Source of the DNA: Nostoc sp. S13
GTDB lineage: Bacteria; Cyanobacteriota; Cyanobacteriia; Cyanobacteriales; Nostocaceae
Direction of reading: 5' to 3'
Assembly: GCF_029379315.1 (NCBI RefSeq)
Contig: NZ_JAQYWQ010000021.1
Span: forward strand, 1 to 63,807
Length of the DNA stretch: 63,807 bases
How positions within the stretch are numbered: the first letter of the stretch is position 1; each line of letters starts with the position of its first letter. The notes beneath the pieces were generated by a model. The model saw nothing but the letters and a program-made list of their open reading frames with translations, made no database searches and was not told the origin of the DNA. Shown one piece after another: positions 25,970 to 35,411 of this stretch. A program made the translations under genes and the position numbers.

Positions 25970-27811
25970 ATGCTTTTCAAATTTCCTCAACCAGTCGGTA
26001 ATCTGCTCAAAGCTACCAGCTTTTGGCAGGACAACTATTTGATATTGCGAGAATTTAAACACTTTCGCAAAATTGCAACTTTAGCTCTCATTTTTTCGAT
26101 TCTGGCAGCCACTTTTGAAGGTGTGAGTATTGGTTTTTTGCTTTCTTTTTTGCAAAGCTTAACTAGTCCTAATGCTCAACCTGTTCATACAGGAATAGAG
26201 TGGTTTGATATTTTTATTTTGGGAGCAAAAACATCGGCAATTAATCGCTTGTACCGCGTATCTTTGCTGATTTTATTGAGTACTTGGTTACGTGCTATCT
26301 TCAATTATTTTTCTCAAGTTTATACTGAATTATCTCAACTACATCTTGCCGATCGCTTGCGTAAGCAAATTTTTGAACAGTTACAATCCTTATCGCTAAG
26401 TTACTTTGCCAAAACTCGTTCTGGTGAACTAATTAACACAATTACCACAGAAATCGAAAGGATTAGACAGGGTTTCAGTAGCGGAGCCTTTTTAGTGACT
26501 AGAGGATTAACAACCCTTGTCTACTTAATATCAATGTTTTTGATATCATGGCAACTAACGTTAATTTCAGCATTATTATTTACCCTGTTAGGTGTAGGAT
26601 TATCCAATCTCAATGCCAGGGTCAGAGAATCAAGTTTTGGCATGACAACTGCTAATGCTAATTTTACATCAACAGCCGTAGAATTTATTAATGGCATTCG
26701 CACTGTTCACTCCTGTGGTACTCAAGAATTTGAGCGCCAGCGTTACTACAAAGCTAGCGACAAGATAATCAGTACTACAACTAAAGTTGTCTTCACTTGG
26801 ACACTTGTCAAGCCAATTGCTGAAGGGGTCGCTACTACGGTGTTGGTCGGAATGATTATTTTGGCATTCACTAGCCTGGTTACGAATGGAACGCTACAAG
26901 TTGCTTCTTTATTAACATTTTTCTTTGTGCTATTTCGTTTTATCCCATTCGTTCAAGATATTAATGGCACAAGAGCATTTCTCAGTACTTTACATGGTTC
27001 AGTAGACAACGTTAAAAACCTCTTAAAAAGTGAGGATAAAAATTATTTTCAGAATGGTAAAATCAAGTTTAATTCTTTAAAAAGGTCAATCAATTTAGTA
27101 TCTGTAGATTTTGGCTACGATGAGCAAAATCTAGTGCTGCATAATATTACCCTAACCATTGAAAAGGGAAAAATGACAGCATTAGTCGGAGCGTCTGGGG
27201 CTGGTAAAACAACCCTTGCTGATTTAATTCCCCGATTTTATAATACTACAGATGGATATCTTTACATTGATGAAATTGATGTAGGGGAGTTTGAAATTAA
27301 CTCCCTGCGTCGCAAAATAGCTGTCGTTAGTCAGGATACTTTTATCTTCAATACTAATGTTTGGCAGAATATTACTTACGGTACTCCAGAAGCCACTAAT
27401 CAGGAAATTCAAGAAGCTGCTAAACTAGCGAATGCACTAGAATTTATTTTAGAAATGCCCGAAGGTTTCAATACCCAATTAGGAGATAGGGGTGTTAGAT
27501 TATCTGGAGGACAAAGACAGCGAATTGCTATTGCGCGTGCTTTACTACGGAACCCAGAAATTTTGATTTTGGATGAAGCAACTAGCGCCTTAGATTCTGT
27601 ATCCGAACGCTTAATTCAAGATTCATTAGAAAAGCTATCTGTTGGTAGAACCGTAATTGCGATCGCTCACCGTCTTTCTACCATTTCTAAAGCAGATAAA
27701 GTTGTAGTTTTAGAACAGGGACGGATAGTAGAGCAAGGTAAGTATCAAGAACTTCTGGAACTCAAAGGCAAGCTTTGGGAATATCACAATATGCAATACC
27801 GTAATTCGTAA
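25970..27811 (+). CDS. hepA: HepA, ABC exporter of heterocyst envelope polysaccharide
   Basis: A 613-residue half-transporter of the ABC exporter type. About six transmembrane helices occupy residues 35-335. The nucleotide-binding domain follows: Walker A GASGAGKTT, Q-loop VSQDTFIF, signature LSGGQRQRIAIARALL, Walker B ILILDEATSALD, H-loop IAHRLST. HepA mutants of Anabaena fail to lay down the HEP layer and cannot fix nitrogen in air. As no Wzx flippase is visible in the island, HepA may flip the lipid-linked repeat, as PglK does in Campylobacter. ATG 25970 is used; TTG 25955 would add five residues. Confidence 0.9.
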   Translation: MLFKFPQPVGNLLKATSFWQDNYLILREFKHFRKIATLALIFSILAATFEGVSIGFLLSFLQSLTSPNAQPVHTGIEWFDIFILGAKTSAINRLYRVSLLILLSTWLRAIFNYFSQVYTELSQLHLADRLRKQIFEQLQSLSLSYFAKTRSGELINTITTEIERIRQGFSSGAFLVTRGLTTLVYLISMFLISWQLTLISALLFTLLGVGLSNLNARVRESSFGMTTANANFTSTAVEFINGIRTVHSCGTQEFERQRYYKASDKIISTTTKVVFTWTLVKPIAEGVATTVLVGMIILAFTSLVTNGTLQVASLLTFFFVLFRFIPFVQDINGTRAFLSTLHGSVDNVKNLLKSEDKNYFQNGKIKFNSLKRSINLVSVDFGYDEQNLVLHNITLTIEKGKMTALVGASGAGKTTLADLIPRFYNTTDGYLYIDEIDVGEFEINSLRRKIAVVSQDTFIFNTNVWQNITYGTPEATNQEIQEAAKLANALEFILEMPEGFNTQLGDRGVRLSGGQRQRIAIARALLRNPEILILDEATSALDSVSERLIQDSLEKLSVGRTVIAIAHRLSTISKADKVVVLEQGRIVEQGKYQELLELKGKLWEYHNMQYRNS

Positions 27812-27919
27812 TACTTCTCTACGAGAGGCTGCGCTCAGTACAAGTTCGTAATTCGTAATTCGTAAATTACGAATTCATTATCCTACTGAATTATTTATAG
27901 TTTTAAGAAGGAAAAATAA
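27812..27919. repeat. Dispersed repeats after hepA
   Basis: TTCTCTACGAGAGGCTGCGCTCAG-type unit at about 27816-27840 and an inverted run of AATTCGTAATTCGTAA / TTACGAATT follow hepA. The same units recur near 36.7, 52.5 and 55.3 kb. Confidence 0.7.
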
Positions 27920-28759
27920 ATGGTAAATCTAGGCTACCATACTGCTAAAATTCAGGGTAAATTTAATCGCTCTCTATATAAAGCTGCCCTTTCTCAGATT
28001 GTCAGCATCCCGATCAAACAAACTCGGCAAGTTCCGATAAGTGTCTATGCCTTATCATGTGAACGCGATCTGTCAGAACAAGTGGCAAGTATTCGCTCCT
28101 TTATCCGTCATGTCGGTATTCCAGATACATTCACTGTAGTTTCTGATGGCAGTTACACTGACTCTAGCTGTAATTTACTCCGCCGCATCAATCCTTGCGT
28201 TCAGGTAATACTTTTACAAAACTTCCTGAGAACGGATTTACCTCAATGTGTTCTTGATTATGCTCAACTGCATCCAATGGGCAAAAAATTGTCGGCATTA
28301 ATGTCAATTCCTATTAATGGTAATACGATTTACACTGATTCAGATATTTTATTTTTTCCCGGCGGTATTGACTTAATTAATTTGAGTAACTCCGATGACA
28401 AATATTCTCTTTATCTACCTGATTGTTCTCTCTCACTAGACGAACGAATTATTTATGATGAGTCTGAGAAGTCAAATCCAGTAAATGGTGGGTTTATATT
28501 ATTTAGGCATGAATTTGACTGGAGTTTTGCTATTGAACGTTTAGCAAATATTCAAGAAAATCCCACTTATTTTACTGAACAAACAATTGTGCATTTGACA
28601 ATGCACCATAATCATGGTAAACCTCTCTGCTCAAAACAATATGTTCTCAATGTAGAAGACCAGTTTATTTATCCAGATAAATTTGCTAGTAAAAAAATTG
28701 CTTTGAGGCATTATGTTAGTGACGTTAGACATAAATTTTGGTTTAATGTTGGCGTATAA
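27920..28759 (+). CDS. Putative GT-A glycosyltransferase (DxD motif)
   Basis: A 279-residue soluble protein. It shows an N-terminal nucleotide-binding-like region (VPISVYALSCERDLSEQVASIRSFIRHVG), then TIYTDSDILFFP at about 134-145, a classical DxD metal motif, and PVNGGFILFR further on, a pattern shared with GT-A enzymes of the GT8 kind. No closer family is recognised. It lies between hepA and a GT4 gene in the HEP island and likely transfers one sugar. ATG 27920 follows AAGAAGGAAAAA, a good ribosome site. Confidence 0.65.
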   Translation: MVNLGYHTAKIQGKFNRSLYKAALSQIVSIPIKQTRQVPISVYALSCERDLSEQVASIRSFIRHVGIPDTFTVVSDGSYTDSSCNLLRRINPCVQVILLQNFLRTDLPQCVLDYAQLHPMGKKLSALMSIPINGNTIYTDSDILFFPGGIDLINLSNSDDKYSLYLPDCSLSLDERIIYDESEKSNPVNGGFILFRHEFDWSFAIERLANIQENPTYFTEQTIVHLTMHHNHGKPLCSKQYVLNVEDQFIYPDKFASKKIALRHYVSDVRHKFWFNVGV

Positions 28760-28833
28760 CTCGATGATAATTAGCCTCTATTTATCTGAATAATCGAACT
28801 AATAAGGACGTGAAAATAACTGGTGAATAATGA

Positions 28834-30036
28834 ATGGTTAACTCAATCAATGATGTCAAGCCAAACCAGAAAAGTTTGCATAAGGAAACTTTTGAAAAAA
28901 ACCTGATTTATCAATGCTCAAATTTTAATATAGGTGGGAGCGGAGGCGTTGAAACTTATTTAGGTTCTTTGTTTGAACATCGACCACCTGATGTTAGCGA
29001 TCGCGTGATAAAATCGCTTAAAAATGTTGATCAAAGCCAGTTTAAACTGCTACATATCCACAGCCCAGATTTGCTATTGCAGCTTACAGGCGAATGTCCG
29101 ACAATCTTCAGTGTTCATAATCACTCATTCTACTGTCCTAGTGGCACAAAGTATTTAGCAGGGCAACGGACAATCTGCGATCGCAACTTCTCTTACTTAG
29201 GATGTACCTGGGGTAAATTGGTAGATAAATGTGGTAGCCGTAGACCTTTAAGAACTTTTAGAGAACTTCAAACCACTCATCAGTTTTTAGATGTATTAAA
29301 AAAGATAAAAATTACTTTCATTGCTAATAGCGAATATGTGCGGCAAGAGTTGATTAAAAATGGTGTACCCCCTGAACAAACTGTAACAGTACACTGTGGT
29401 ATATCTGTACCACAAACAGTAACTGCACCCCTAAGTTTAGAAGTCCACCAAAATCATAGAATTTTGTTTGTCGGACGGATTGTTTCTGATAAAGGTCTGG
29501 AATGGTTACTCAAAACATTGATACATACAGACCGGGAAATTCAACTTGATATTGCAGGTGAAGGATGGGAGCGACCCAGCTTAGAAAAGTTAGCAAACAC
29601 CCTCGGATTGAGTAACCGCATTACTTGGCATGGTTGGTGCGATCCTGATAAAATAAATAAACTTTATCAACAGTGTTTTTCAGTCATATTTCCTAGTGTT
29701 TGGCCTGAACCTGCCGGTCTTGTAACTCTAGAAGCTTATGCTCGTTATCGACCTGTAATTGGTAGTGCAGTCGGAGGAATTCCAGAACATTTACGAGATG
29801 GAGAAACGGGTATTCTTGTTCCAGGTAATAATATCAAAAAGCTGGCTGATGCGATTAATGAGTTGTATCTAGATCATCAAAAAAGTCGATATATGGGTGA
29901 ACAAGGTCATGCTTTATTGATGAAGGAATTTACAATGGATGCTCATGTAAATAATCTGCGGACAATTTATGCAAAAACAATCGCTGAATTCTATGGTAGA
30001 GATAAAAAATCATATAGTATCTCTCAAGCTAAATAA
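28834..30036 (+). CDS. Glycosyltransferase family 4
   Basis: A 400-residue GT-B enzyme. GGSGGVETYLGSLF near the N-terminus is the acceptor-side glycine loop. ILFVGRIVSDKGLEWLL and VIFPSVWPEPAGLVTLEAYARYRPVIGSAVGGIPE carry the family 4 donor site with an EPAGLVTLE match to E-x7-E. A Cys-rich stretch around residues 98-135 (FYCPSG, ICDRNFSYLGC, KCG) is typical of a subgroup of polysaccharide transferases. ATG 28834 is the start. The donor sugar is not known. Confidence 0.87.
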   Translation: MVNSINDVKPNQKSLHKETFEKNLIYQCSNFNIGGSGGVETYLGSLFEHRPPDVSDRVIKSLKNVDQSQFKLLHIHSPDLLLQLTGECPTIFSVHNHSFYCPSGTKYLAGQRTICDRNFSYLGCTWGKLVDKCGSRRPLRTFRELQTTHQFLDVLKKIKITFIANSEYVRQELIKNGVPPEQTVTVHCGISVPQTVTAPLSLEVHQNHRILFVGRIVSDKGLEWLLKTLIHTDREIQLDIAGEGWERPSLEKLANTLGLSNRITWHGWCDPDKINKLYQQCFSVIFPSVWPEPAGLVTLEAYARYRPVIGSAVGGIPEHLRDGETGILVPGNNIKKLADAINELYLDHQKSRYMGEQGHALLMKEFTMDAHVNNLRTIYAKTIAEFYGRDKKSYSISQAK

Positions 30037-30331
30037 GTTTAGTAGAACATTTCATTAATTCCTAGCGAATTCTCTGCGTGCCTCTGCGTGCCTCTGCGCT
30101 TTCCTCTGCGCGACGGTAGTCGCTACAACGGGGGGAACCCCCCTTCGGGTTCACCAGTCGCCTACGGCGGGAAACCCGCCTACAGCGCTGGATTCACCGC
30201 AACGCGCTACCTCCACTTTGCATTTAAATTTCAACCCTCAATTCGCCACAAATTTATGCAAAGTTGTGCTGAGTTTGGTCAAAACCTTAAATCGTGCATC
30301 TTTTCTCTATTAAATATAAAGGAATAAAAAT
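30037..30331. repeat. Spacer with tandem CCTCTGCGTG units
   Basis: The 10-base unit CCTCTGCGTG is repeated around 30070-30110, followed by GC-rich palindromic repeats (GGGGGAACCCCCCTTCGGG, CGGCGGGAAACCCGCC). A reading frame across it is repeat-derived. AAAGGAATAAAA precedes the next gene. Confidence 0.65.
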
Positions 30332-31324
30332 ATGTCATTGCATCAAGAATACCAACAACCTTTAGTTAGCGTTATTATTCCCACCTATAATCGCCCAGAG
30401 TATCTCAAGCAAGCGATCGCGAGTGCTATAAAACAAATTTATCAAAATATTGAAATTATTATTTCTGATAATTGTAGTTCAGAAAATCCCCAAGGACTTG
30501 TCGCATCTTTTGGTGATTCACGCATCAAATTTTGGCGACATCAGCAAAATGTGGGTATGTTAGCTAATCAGCAGCATTGTTTCAAGATGGCGCGAGGTAA
30601 ATATGTTGCTAGTCTCCATGACGATGATATCTGGAATGAAGACTTTTTAACAAAGCTTGTACCACTTCTGGAAGCAAATTCTGAGTTAATTATCGCTTTT
30701 TGCGACCAATATATCATCGATGCTAATGGCATAATAAATGATGCTGGAACTGAAGAAAATACACGCGGTTACAAGCGAGATAAACTAACCCCAGGAATTC
30801 ATCAACCTTTCTACAAAATTGGGTTAATAGATAAAAGTATACCGACTGCGGCAGCTTGTGTGATTCGCAATAATTTTGTGGATTGGGATAGTATTCCCCC
30901 AGAAGTTGGCGGAATGTGGGATTTATATTTAACTTACCTCTGCTGTATATCTGGTTATGGCGCTTACTACTATCCAGAAAGATTAACGCGATATCGTGCC
31001 CATGAGCAAACTGATACTATGCTCAGTGGTAGTCGAGATGTACAAGCAAAAATCCGCAAAGCTAAAAGCGAAATGTTTTGTTATAAAGTTTTTATGGAAG
31101 ACACTCGTTTACAGCAATTTCAGACGTACTTTCAACAGAAATGGTTAGAAGCTAATACAACTTTGGGAATTGGTTTGCTACGAAGTGAACAGATAGCAGC
31201 AGCACGTCTTTATTTTTGGCAAGTGCTGAATAAACAAAAGTTTAATGTGCGAACTATAGCGGCACTTAGTCTTAGTTTTACTCCACGAGTTTTAGCAAGT
31301 AAGTTAATAAGATCATCTAAATAA
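30332..31324 (+). CDS. Glycosyltransferase family 2
   Basis: A 330-residue GT-A enzyme beginning PLVSVIIPTYNRPEYLKQAI, with IEIIISDNCSSENP and the metal-binding SLHDDDIW at about 92-99. The C-terminal third is helical and lacks membrane helices. It is one of three clear GT2 enzymes in the island. ATG 30332 has AAAGGAAT about 8 bases upstream. Confidence 0.87.
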   Translation: MSLHQEYQQPLVSVIIPTYNRPEYLKQAIASAIKQIYQNIEIIISDNCSSENPQGLVASFGDSRIKFWRHQQNVGMLANQQHCFKMARGKYVASLHDDDIWNEDFLTKLVPLLEANSELIIAFCDQYIIDANGIINDAGTEENTRGYKRDKLTPGIHQPFYKIGLIDKSIPTAAACVIRNNFVDWDSIPPEVGGMWDLYLTYLCCISGYGAYYYPERLTRYRAHEQTDTMLSGSRDVQAKIRKAKSEMFCYKVFMEDTRLQQFQTYFQQKWLEANTTLGIGLLRSEQIAAARLYFWQVLNKQKFNVRTIAALSLSFTPRVLASKLIRSSK

Positions 31325-31756
31325 TACAGTAATTGTATAAGTTCTTTTTTTAACGAACCACAGAGATACAGAGAAGCCAGTGCGTTGCGGTGAGGCAGTC
31401 GCTCAGAGGGGGTTTCCCCCATGAGGAACTGCCGAACCCAAGGGGGGTTCCCACGCCACTTGCTTTATGCCGGGGAACCCGTCCACCGCAGTGGCTCCCC
31501 GTTGTAGCAACTGGCGCGACGCAGAGAGAATAATAAGAAGATTCTCTTAGGAATTGACAAATAAAAAACATCCCAAATTTTCTTGTGGGATGGGTGTCCG
31601 CACCCGTCCGATATTCAGGGCGGGCAGGACTTCGGCGTGAGCGCTCAGTCGAACGCTGCCCACCCCACAAGATGGATAATTTATCTTTTGAAAGTTCCTG
31701 ATGCGTGAGCCAACAAAATATTTATGCAATAGATCTATTCTTAAGGAAGTTAATGT
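31325..31756. repeat. Spacer with large imperfect inverted repeat
   Basis: CTTGTGGGATGGGTG (about 31582-31596) faces CCACCCCACAAG (31660-31671); inside are CGGGTGCGG / CCGCACCCG-type palindromes. A GC-rich repeat block with GGGGGTTTCCCCC lies at 31408-31420. No gene is credible. AAGGAAG precedes ATG 31757. Confidence 0.65.
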
Positions 31757-32959
31757 ATGAAACTTTGTATTGTTACCCATAAAATCAAAAAAGGTGATGG
31801 TCAAGGGCGGGTAAACTACGAAGTTGCTCAAGAAGCAATCCGTCGTGGTCATCAGTTAACATTATTAGCTAGTGAAGTCGCACCAGAATTAGAAGACAAT
31901 AACCAAGTTAATTGGATTAAAATTCCAGTCAAAGCCTATCCGACAGAATTTGTTCGTAATTTTATATTTGCCCAAAAAAGTGCACGTTGGTTGCGTCAAA
32001 ATCGCTCTGGCATTGATTTAGTAAAAGTCAATGGAGCAATTAATATGGCTACGGCTGATGTGAATGCTGTACATTTTGTCCACAGTTCATGGTTGCGATC
32101 GCCTGTTCATATTTCCCGTAATCGTCGTGATTTGTATGGTTTTTACCAGTGGTTGTTTACGGCTTTTAATGCCCGTTGGGAAAAACAAGCTTTCCAAAAA
32201 GCGGAGGTTGTTGTAGCTGTATCCGAAAAGGTAGCTGAGGAATTAGTCAACATTGGTGTGCCGCGTTCTCGAATTCGCGTAATTGTCAATGGCGTTGACC
32301 TAGAAGAGTTTGCCCCTGGCCCAAGCAATCGCCAAAAATTAGGTTTACCAGAGAATGTCACCCTAGCACTGTTCGCTGGAGACATCCGCACACCCAGAAA
32401 GAATTTAGATACAGTATTGCACGCCTTGGTGAAAGTTCCTGATTTACATCTGGCGGTGGTGGGTCATATCGAAGGTAGCCCCTTTCCTCAACTAGCAGCA
32501 TCCTTGGGGTTAAGTGAACGCGTGCATTTTCTGGGATATCGACGTGATATCGCCGAAATTATGCGGTCAGTAGATTTATTTGTTTTTCCTTCCCGATACG
32601 AAGCTTGCACCCTCGTATTGTTAGAAGCACTTTCTTCAGGACTGCCAGTAATTACTGCCACAGCTACCGGGGGTGCAGAGTTGGTGACACCAGAATGTGG
32701 CATTGTCTTACCCGACTCAGATGATATCGATGCTTTAGCTGTGGCACTGATGTCGTTCGTGAGCGTAGACGCGCTAATGGAACAGATGGGTCAAGCAGCT
32801 CGCTCTGTGGCAGAACAATATAGCTGGACTACTATGGCACAAACTTATGTGGATCTATTCGAGGAGTTAAGCAAGAATGCGGAACACCGTTCTCATACCG
32901 ACTTATCGCCGTCCACAAGACCTCTCACGCTGCCTTTTGGCGCTACAGGAGCAAATTAA
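31757..32959 (+). CDS. Glycosyltransferase family 4
   Basis: A 400-residue GT-B transferase. The N-terminus reads KLCIVTHKIKKGDGQGRVNYEVAQEA, the donor half LFAGDIRTPRKNLDTVLHAL and FVFPSRYEACTLVLLEALSSGLPVITATATGGAEL with an intact E-x7-E. The last 28 codons overlap the next gene in another frame (83 bases), which points to translational coupling. It belongs to the late part of the HEP island. Confidence 0.88.
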   Translation: MKLCIVTHKIKKGDGQGRVNYEVAQEAIRRGHQLTLLASEVAPELEDNNQVNWIKIPVKAYPTEFVRNFIFAQKSARWLRQNRSGIDLVKVNGAINMATADVNAVHFVHSSWLRSPVHISRNRRDLYGFYQWLFTAFNARWEKQAFQKAEVVVAVSEKVAEELVNIGVPRSRIRVIVNGVDLEEFAPGPSNRQKLGLPENVTLALFAGDIRTPRKNLDTVLHALVKVPDLHLAVVGHIEGSPFPQLAASLGLSERVHFLGYRRDIAEIMRSVDLFVFPSRYEACTLVLLEALSSGLPVITATATGGAELVTPECGIVLPDSDDIDALAVALMSFVSVDALMEQMGQAARSVAEQYSWTTMAQTYVDLFEELSKNAEHRSHTDLSPSTRPLTLPFGATGAN

Positions 32960-33833
32960 ACCCGTTGATCAGGTGATAGTGGTTGTTCGCGATACGGATG
33001 CAGAAACTTGGCAATTTCTCGCCCAATTCAACGCGCCCAATCTGCCATTGCATACCGTGAAAGTGACGCAACCGGGCGTAGTAGCAGCTCTCAACGCCGG
33101 ACTAGCAGTTGTGGAGGGCGATATTGTTTCTATTACTGATGACGATGCCGCACCCCACCCAGATTGGTTAGAGCGCATTAGTGCTCACTTTATCTGTGAT
33201 AGTTGCATTGGCGGTGTTGGTGGGCGTGATTGGATACACCACGGCAGCAAATTAGAAGACGAATCCCGCCTAGTAGTTGGACAGTTGCAGTGGTTTGGGC
33301 GAGTGATTGGCAATCATCACCTGGGAGTGGGAGAACCCCGCGAGGTCGATATTCTCAAGGGCGTAAACATGAGTTTTCGTACCCAAGCAATCGGGCAATT
33401 ACGCTTTGATGAACGGATGCGCGGTACAGGAGCGCAGGTTCACTTTGAAATGGCATTTACTCTGACATTAAAGCGGGCCGGTTGGAAGATAATTTATGAT
33501 CCTAACGTTGCTGTAGATCATTATCCGGCACAACGTTTTGATGAAGATCAGCGAAATAACTTTAATGAAATTGCCTTTATTAATTTAGTCCATAATGAAA
33601 CTTTAGTTTTACTAGAGCATTTGCCATTTATCCGCCGGATTGTATTTTTGCTCTGGGCAGTATTCGTGGGTACATGCGATAGTTTGGGTTTCATACAATG
33701 GCTGAGGTTTTTACCTAGCCAAGGGCAGTTGGCGGGTAAGAAGTTGTTGGCATCCTGGCGTGGGCGTTGGCAGGCATATAAACAATTCAAAATTCAAAAT
33801 TCAAAATTCAAAATGAATTCAATTTCTTCTTAG
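32877..33833 (+). CDS. Glycosyltransferase family 2
   Basis: A 318-residue GT-A enzyme: RNTVLIPTYRRPQDLSRCL, DQVIVVVRDTDAET, and the metal site DIVSITDDDAAPHPDWLERI at about 82-101; GGVGGRDW and ILKGVNMSFR follow as in rhamnosyl- or galactosyltransferase-like members. A hydrophobic helix lies near 258-275. The start ATG is inside the previous gene. The last residues (FKIQNSKFKMNS) are coded by a heptamer repeat, so the C-terminus has been extended by repeat sequence. Confidence 0.86.
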   Translation: MRNTVLIPTYRRPQDLSRCLLALQEQIKPVDQVIVVVRDTDAETWQFLAQFNAPNLPLHTVKVTQPGVVAALNAGLAVVEGDIVSITDDDAAPHPDWLERISAHFICDSCIGGVGGRDWIHHGSKLEDESRLVVGQLQWFGRVIGNHHLGVGEPREVDILKGVNMSFRTQAIGQLRFDERMRGTGAQVHFEMAFTLTLKRAGWKIIYDPNVAVDHYPAQRFDEDQRNNFNEIAFINLVHNETLVLLEHLPFIRRIVFLLWAVFVGTCDSLGFIQWLRFLPSQGQLAGKKLLASWRGRWQAYKQFKIQNSKFKMNSISS

Positions 33834-33930
33834 CTTTAGTTCCCAGATTCTACCTGTGAATTAAGACGGGTGGGTTACTGTCTCCAGAGAGCCAGTAATC
33901 CAAAATCCAAAATCTAAAATCTAAAATTGA
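33834..33930. repeat. Heptamer array spacer
   Basis: The short spacer holds AAAATCC/AAAATCT units (about 33900-33926), the same repeat type that occurs at 244-275 and 48470-48492. Confidence 0.7.
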
Positions 33931-35376
33931 ATGAATTCTAAGCAGATACTTTTTAATAGTTTTTTACAAGAAAGCTATTCTCCTGAAGAGCGATCGCAAC
34001 AAGGTTGGATGGCGATCGCGGGCTTTGTATTATTGACTGTAGTTTGCTATTTTGCTGGTGCTACTGCCGCATTGCGCCTAATTTATCCGGTGACAGCTTT
34101 AGCAGTAGGCGTATTTTTATACTTGCGGCATCCCATTCTTTACATCAGCTTTACCTGGTGGATCTGGTTTCTCACGCCCTTAGCTACTCGCTTAGTTGAC
34201 TATCGGGTGGGCTGGGACGCTACCCGTCAAATGCTTATAGCACCCTACTTAGTGGTGTTTGTAACTATAGCAACTTTCTTGCGACACTTTCCCCGCGCCT
34301 CTCGCCAAGGGGGCTTACCGTTTGTTTTGGCTTTTATCGGAGTGTTCTATGGCTTTCTAATCGGTCTGATTTACAATCCACCTATCCCTGTAGCACGCGG
34401 ATTGATGGATTGGCTCAGTCCGATCATCTTCGCTTTTCACTTATTTATAAACTGGCGAGATTATCCCAGCTATCGCCAGAACTTTCAGCGAACATTCCTC
34501 TGGTGTGTGTTGATTTTAGGAACTTATGGCGTATATCAATTTGTGGTGGCTCCTGAGTGGGACAGGTATTGGCTCATCCAATCAAAATTATTCATGAGTT
34601 CTGGAAACCCTGTGCCTTTCGGGATGCGTGTCTGGAGTACATTGCACTCAGTTGGGCCCTTTGGTTCCGTCATGCAAGCTGGTTTACTGTTGTTATTTAC
34701 CAGTTCAGGAAATTTAATTTTTCCGGCTTCAGTTGTTGGTTACTTATCCTTCCTGTTGACACAAGCACGTACTAATTGGGGAGGCTGGTTATTTGGGATA
34801 ATTATGATTATGGGTTCAGTCAAAGCGCGGATTCAAATGCGCTTAATTACCATAATTGTGGTCATGGCAATTTGTGTTGTGCCATTGACAACTATCCAGC
34901 CAATTGCTGGGGTTGTAGCAGCCCGTTTGGAAACTTTTTCTAATCTTGAAGAAGATAACAGTTTTAAAGATAGATCGGGAAGTTACGACAAAAACCTTGG
35001 TTTAGCCCTTTCTAATGGTCTAGGTAACGGCTTAGGAAATATCTGGAAAGTCAACGAAAAAACTGGTCAAATTGAAGTGGTGGTAATTGATAGTGGGATT
35101 TTAGATATGTTTTTCACCCTTGGTTGGTTTGGAGCCATCTTTTATATGGGTGGATTAATCTTGTTGATTATTAGTGTTAGCAACTATGGGGAAGGTCGTT
35201 TCGATAGTTTTGTCAGTGCTGCCCGCGCCATTGGCATCAGTTCTTCTGCCCAGTTAGTTATCGGTAGTGGTATGTTGAGCGTCGCAGGTATGATTCTTTG
35301 GGGATTTTTAGCTATGGCTATGGCAGGACATAAGTACTATACCAATCCTCAGAACCCCGATAAGTCGAGGTTTTGA
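33931..35376 (+). CDS. O-antigen ligase/polymerase-like membrane protein (Wzy-like)
   Basis: A 481-residue protein with about 10-12 transmembrane helices. One larger loop lies near residues 330-390 (LEEDNSFKDRSGSYDKNLGLALSNGLGNGLGN), a composition and layout typical of the O-antigen ligase/Wzy superfamily, whose large loop carries catalytic Arg/His residues. It would polymerise HEP repeat units on the outer face of the membrane. Assignment is by topology and the LSNGLGNGLG loop, since sequence conservation in this family is low. Confidence 0.78.
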   Translation: MNSKQILFNSFLQESYSPEERSQQGWMAIAGFVLLTVVCYFAGATAALRLIYPVTALAVGVFLYLRHPILYISFTWWIWFLTPLATRLVDYRVGWDATRQMLIAPYLVVFVTIATFLRHFPRASRQGGLPFVLAFIGVFYGFLIGLIYNPPIPVARGLMDWLSPIIFAFHLFINWRDYPSYRQNFQRTFLWCVLILGTYGVYQFVVAPEWDRYWLIQSKLFMSSGNPVPFGMRVWSTLHSVGPFGSVMQAGLLLLFTSSGNLIFPASVVGYLSFLLTQARTNWGGWLFGIIMIMGSVKARIQMRLITIIVVMAICVVPLTTIQPIAGVVAARLETFSNLEEDNSFKDRSGSYDKNLGLALSNGLGNGLGNIWKVNEKTGQIEVVVIDSGILDMFFTLGWFGAIFYMGGLILLIISVSNYGEGRFDSFVSAARAIGISSSAQLVIGSGMLSVAGMILWGFLAMAMAGHKYYTNPQNPDKSRF

Positions 35377-35411
35377 TAAATTTTACAACTTAAATAGGAC
35401 TCTTATAAATT

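Noticed and set aside
30088..30327. 79-codon frame between two glycosyltransferases
   Set aside because: Made of GC-rich dispersed repeats (GGNPPSGSPVAYGGKPAYSAG); such frames recur with the repeats and are not conserved genes.
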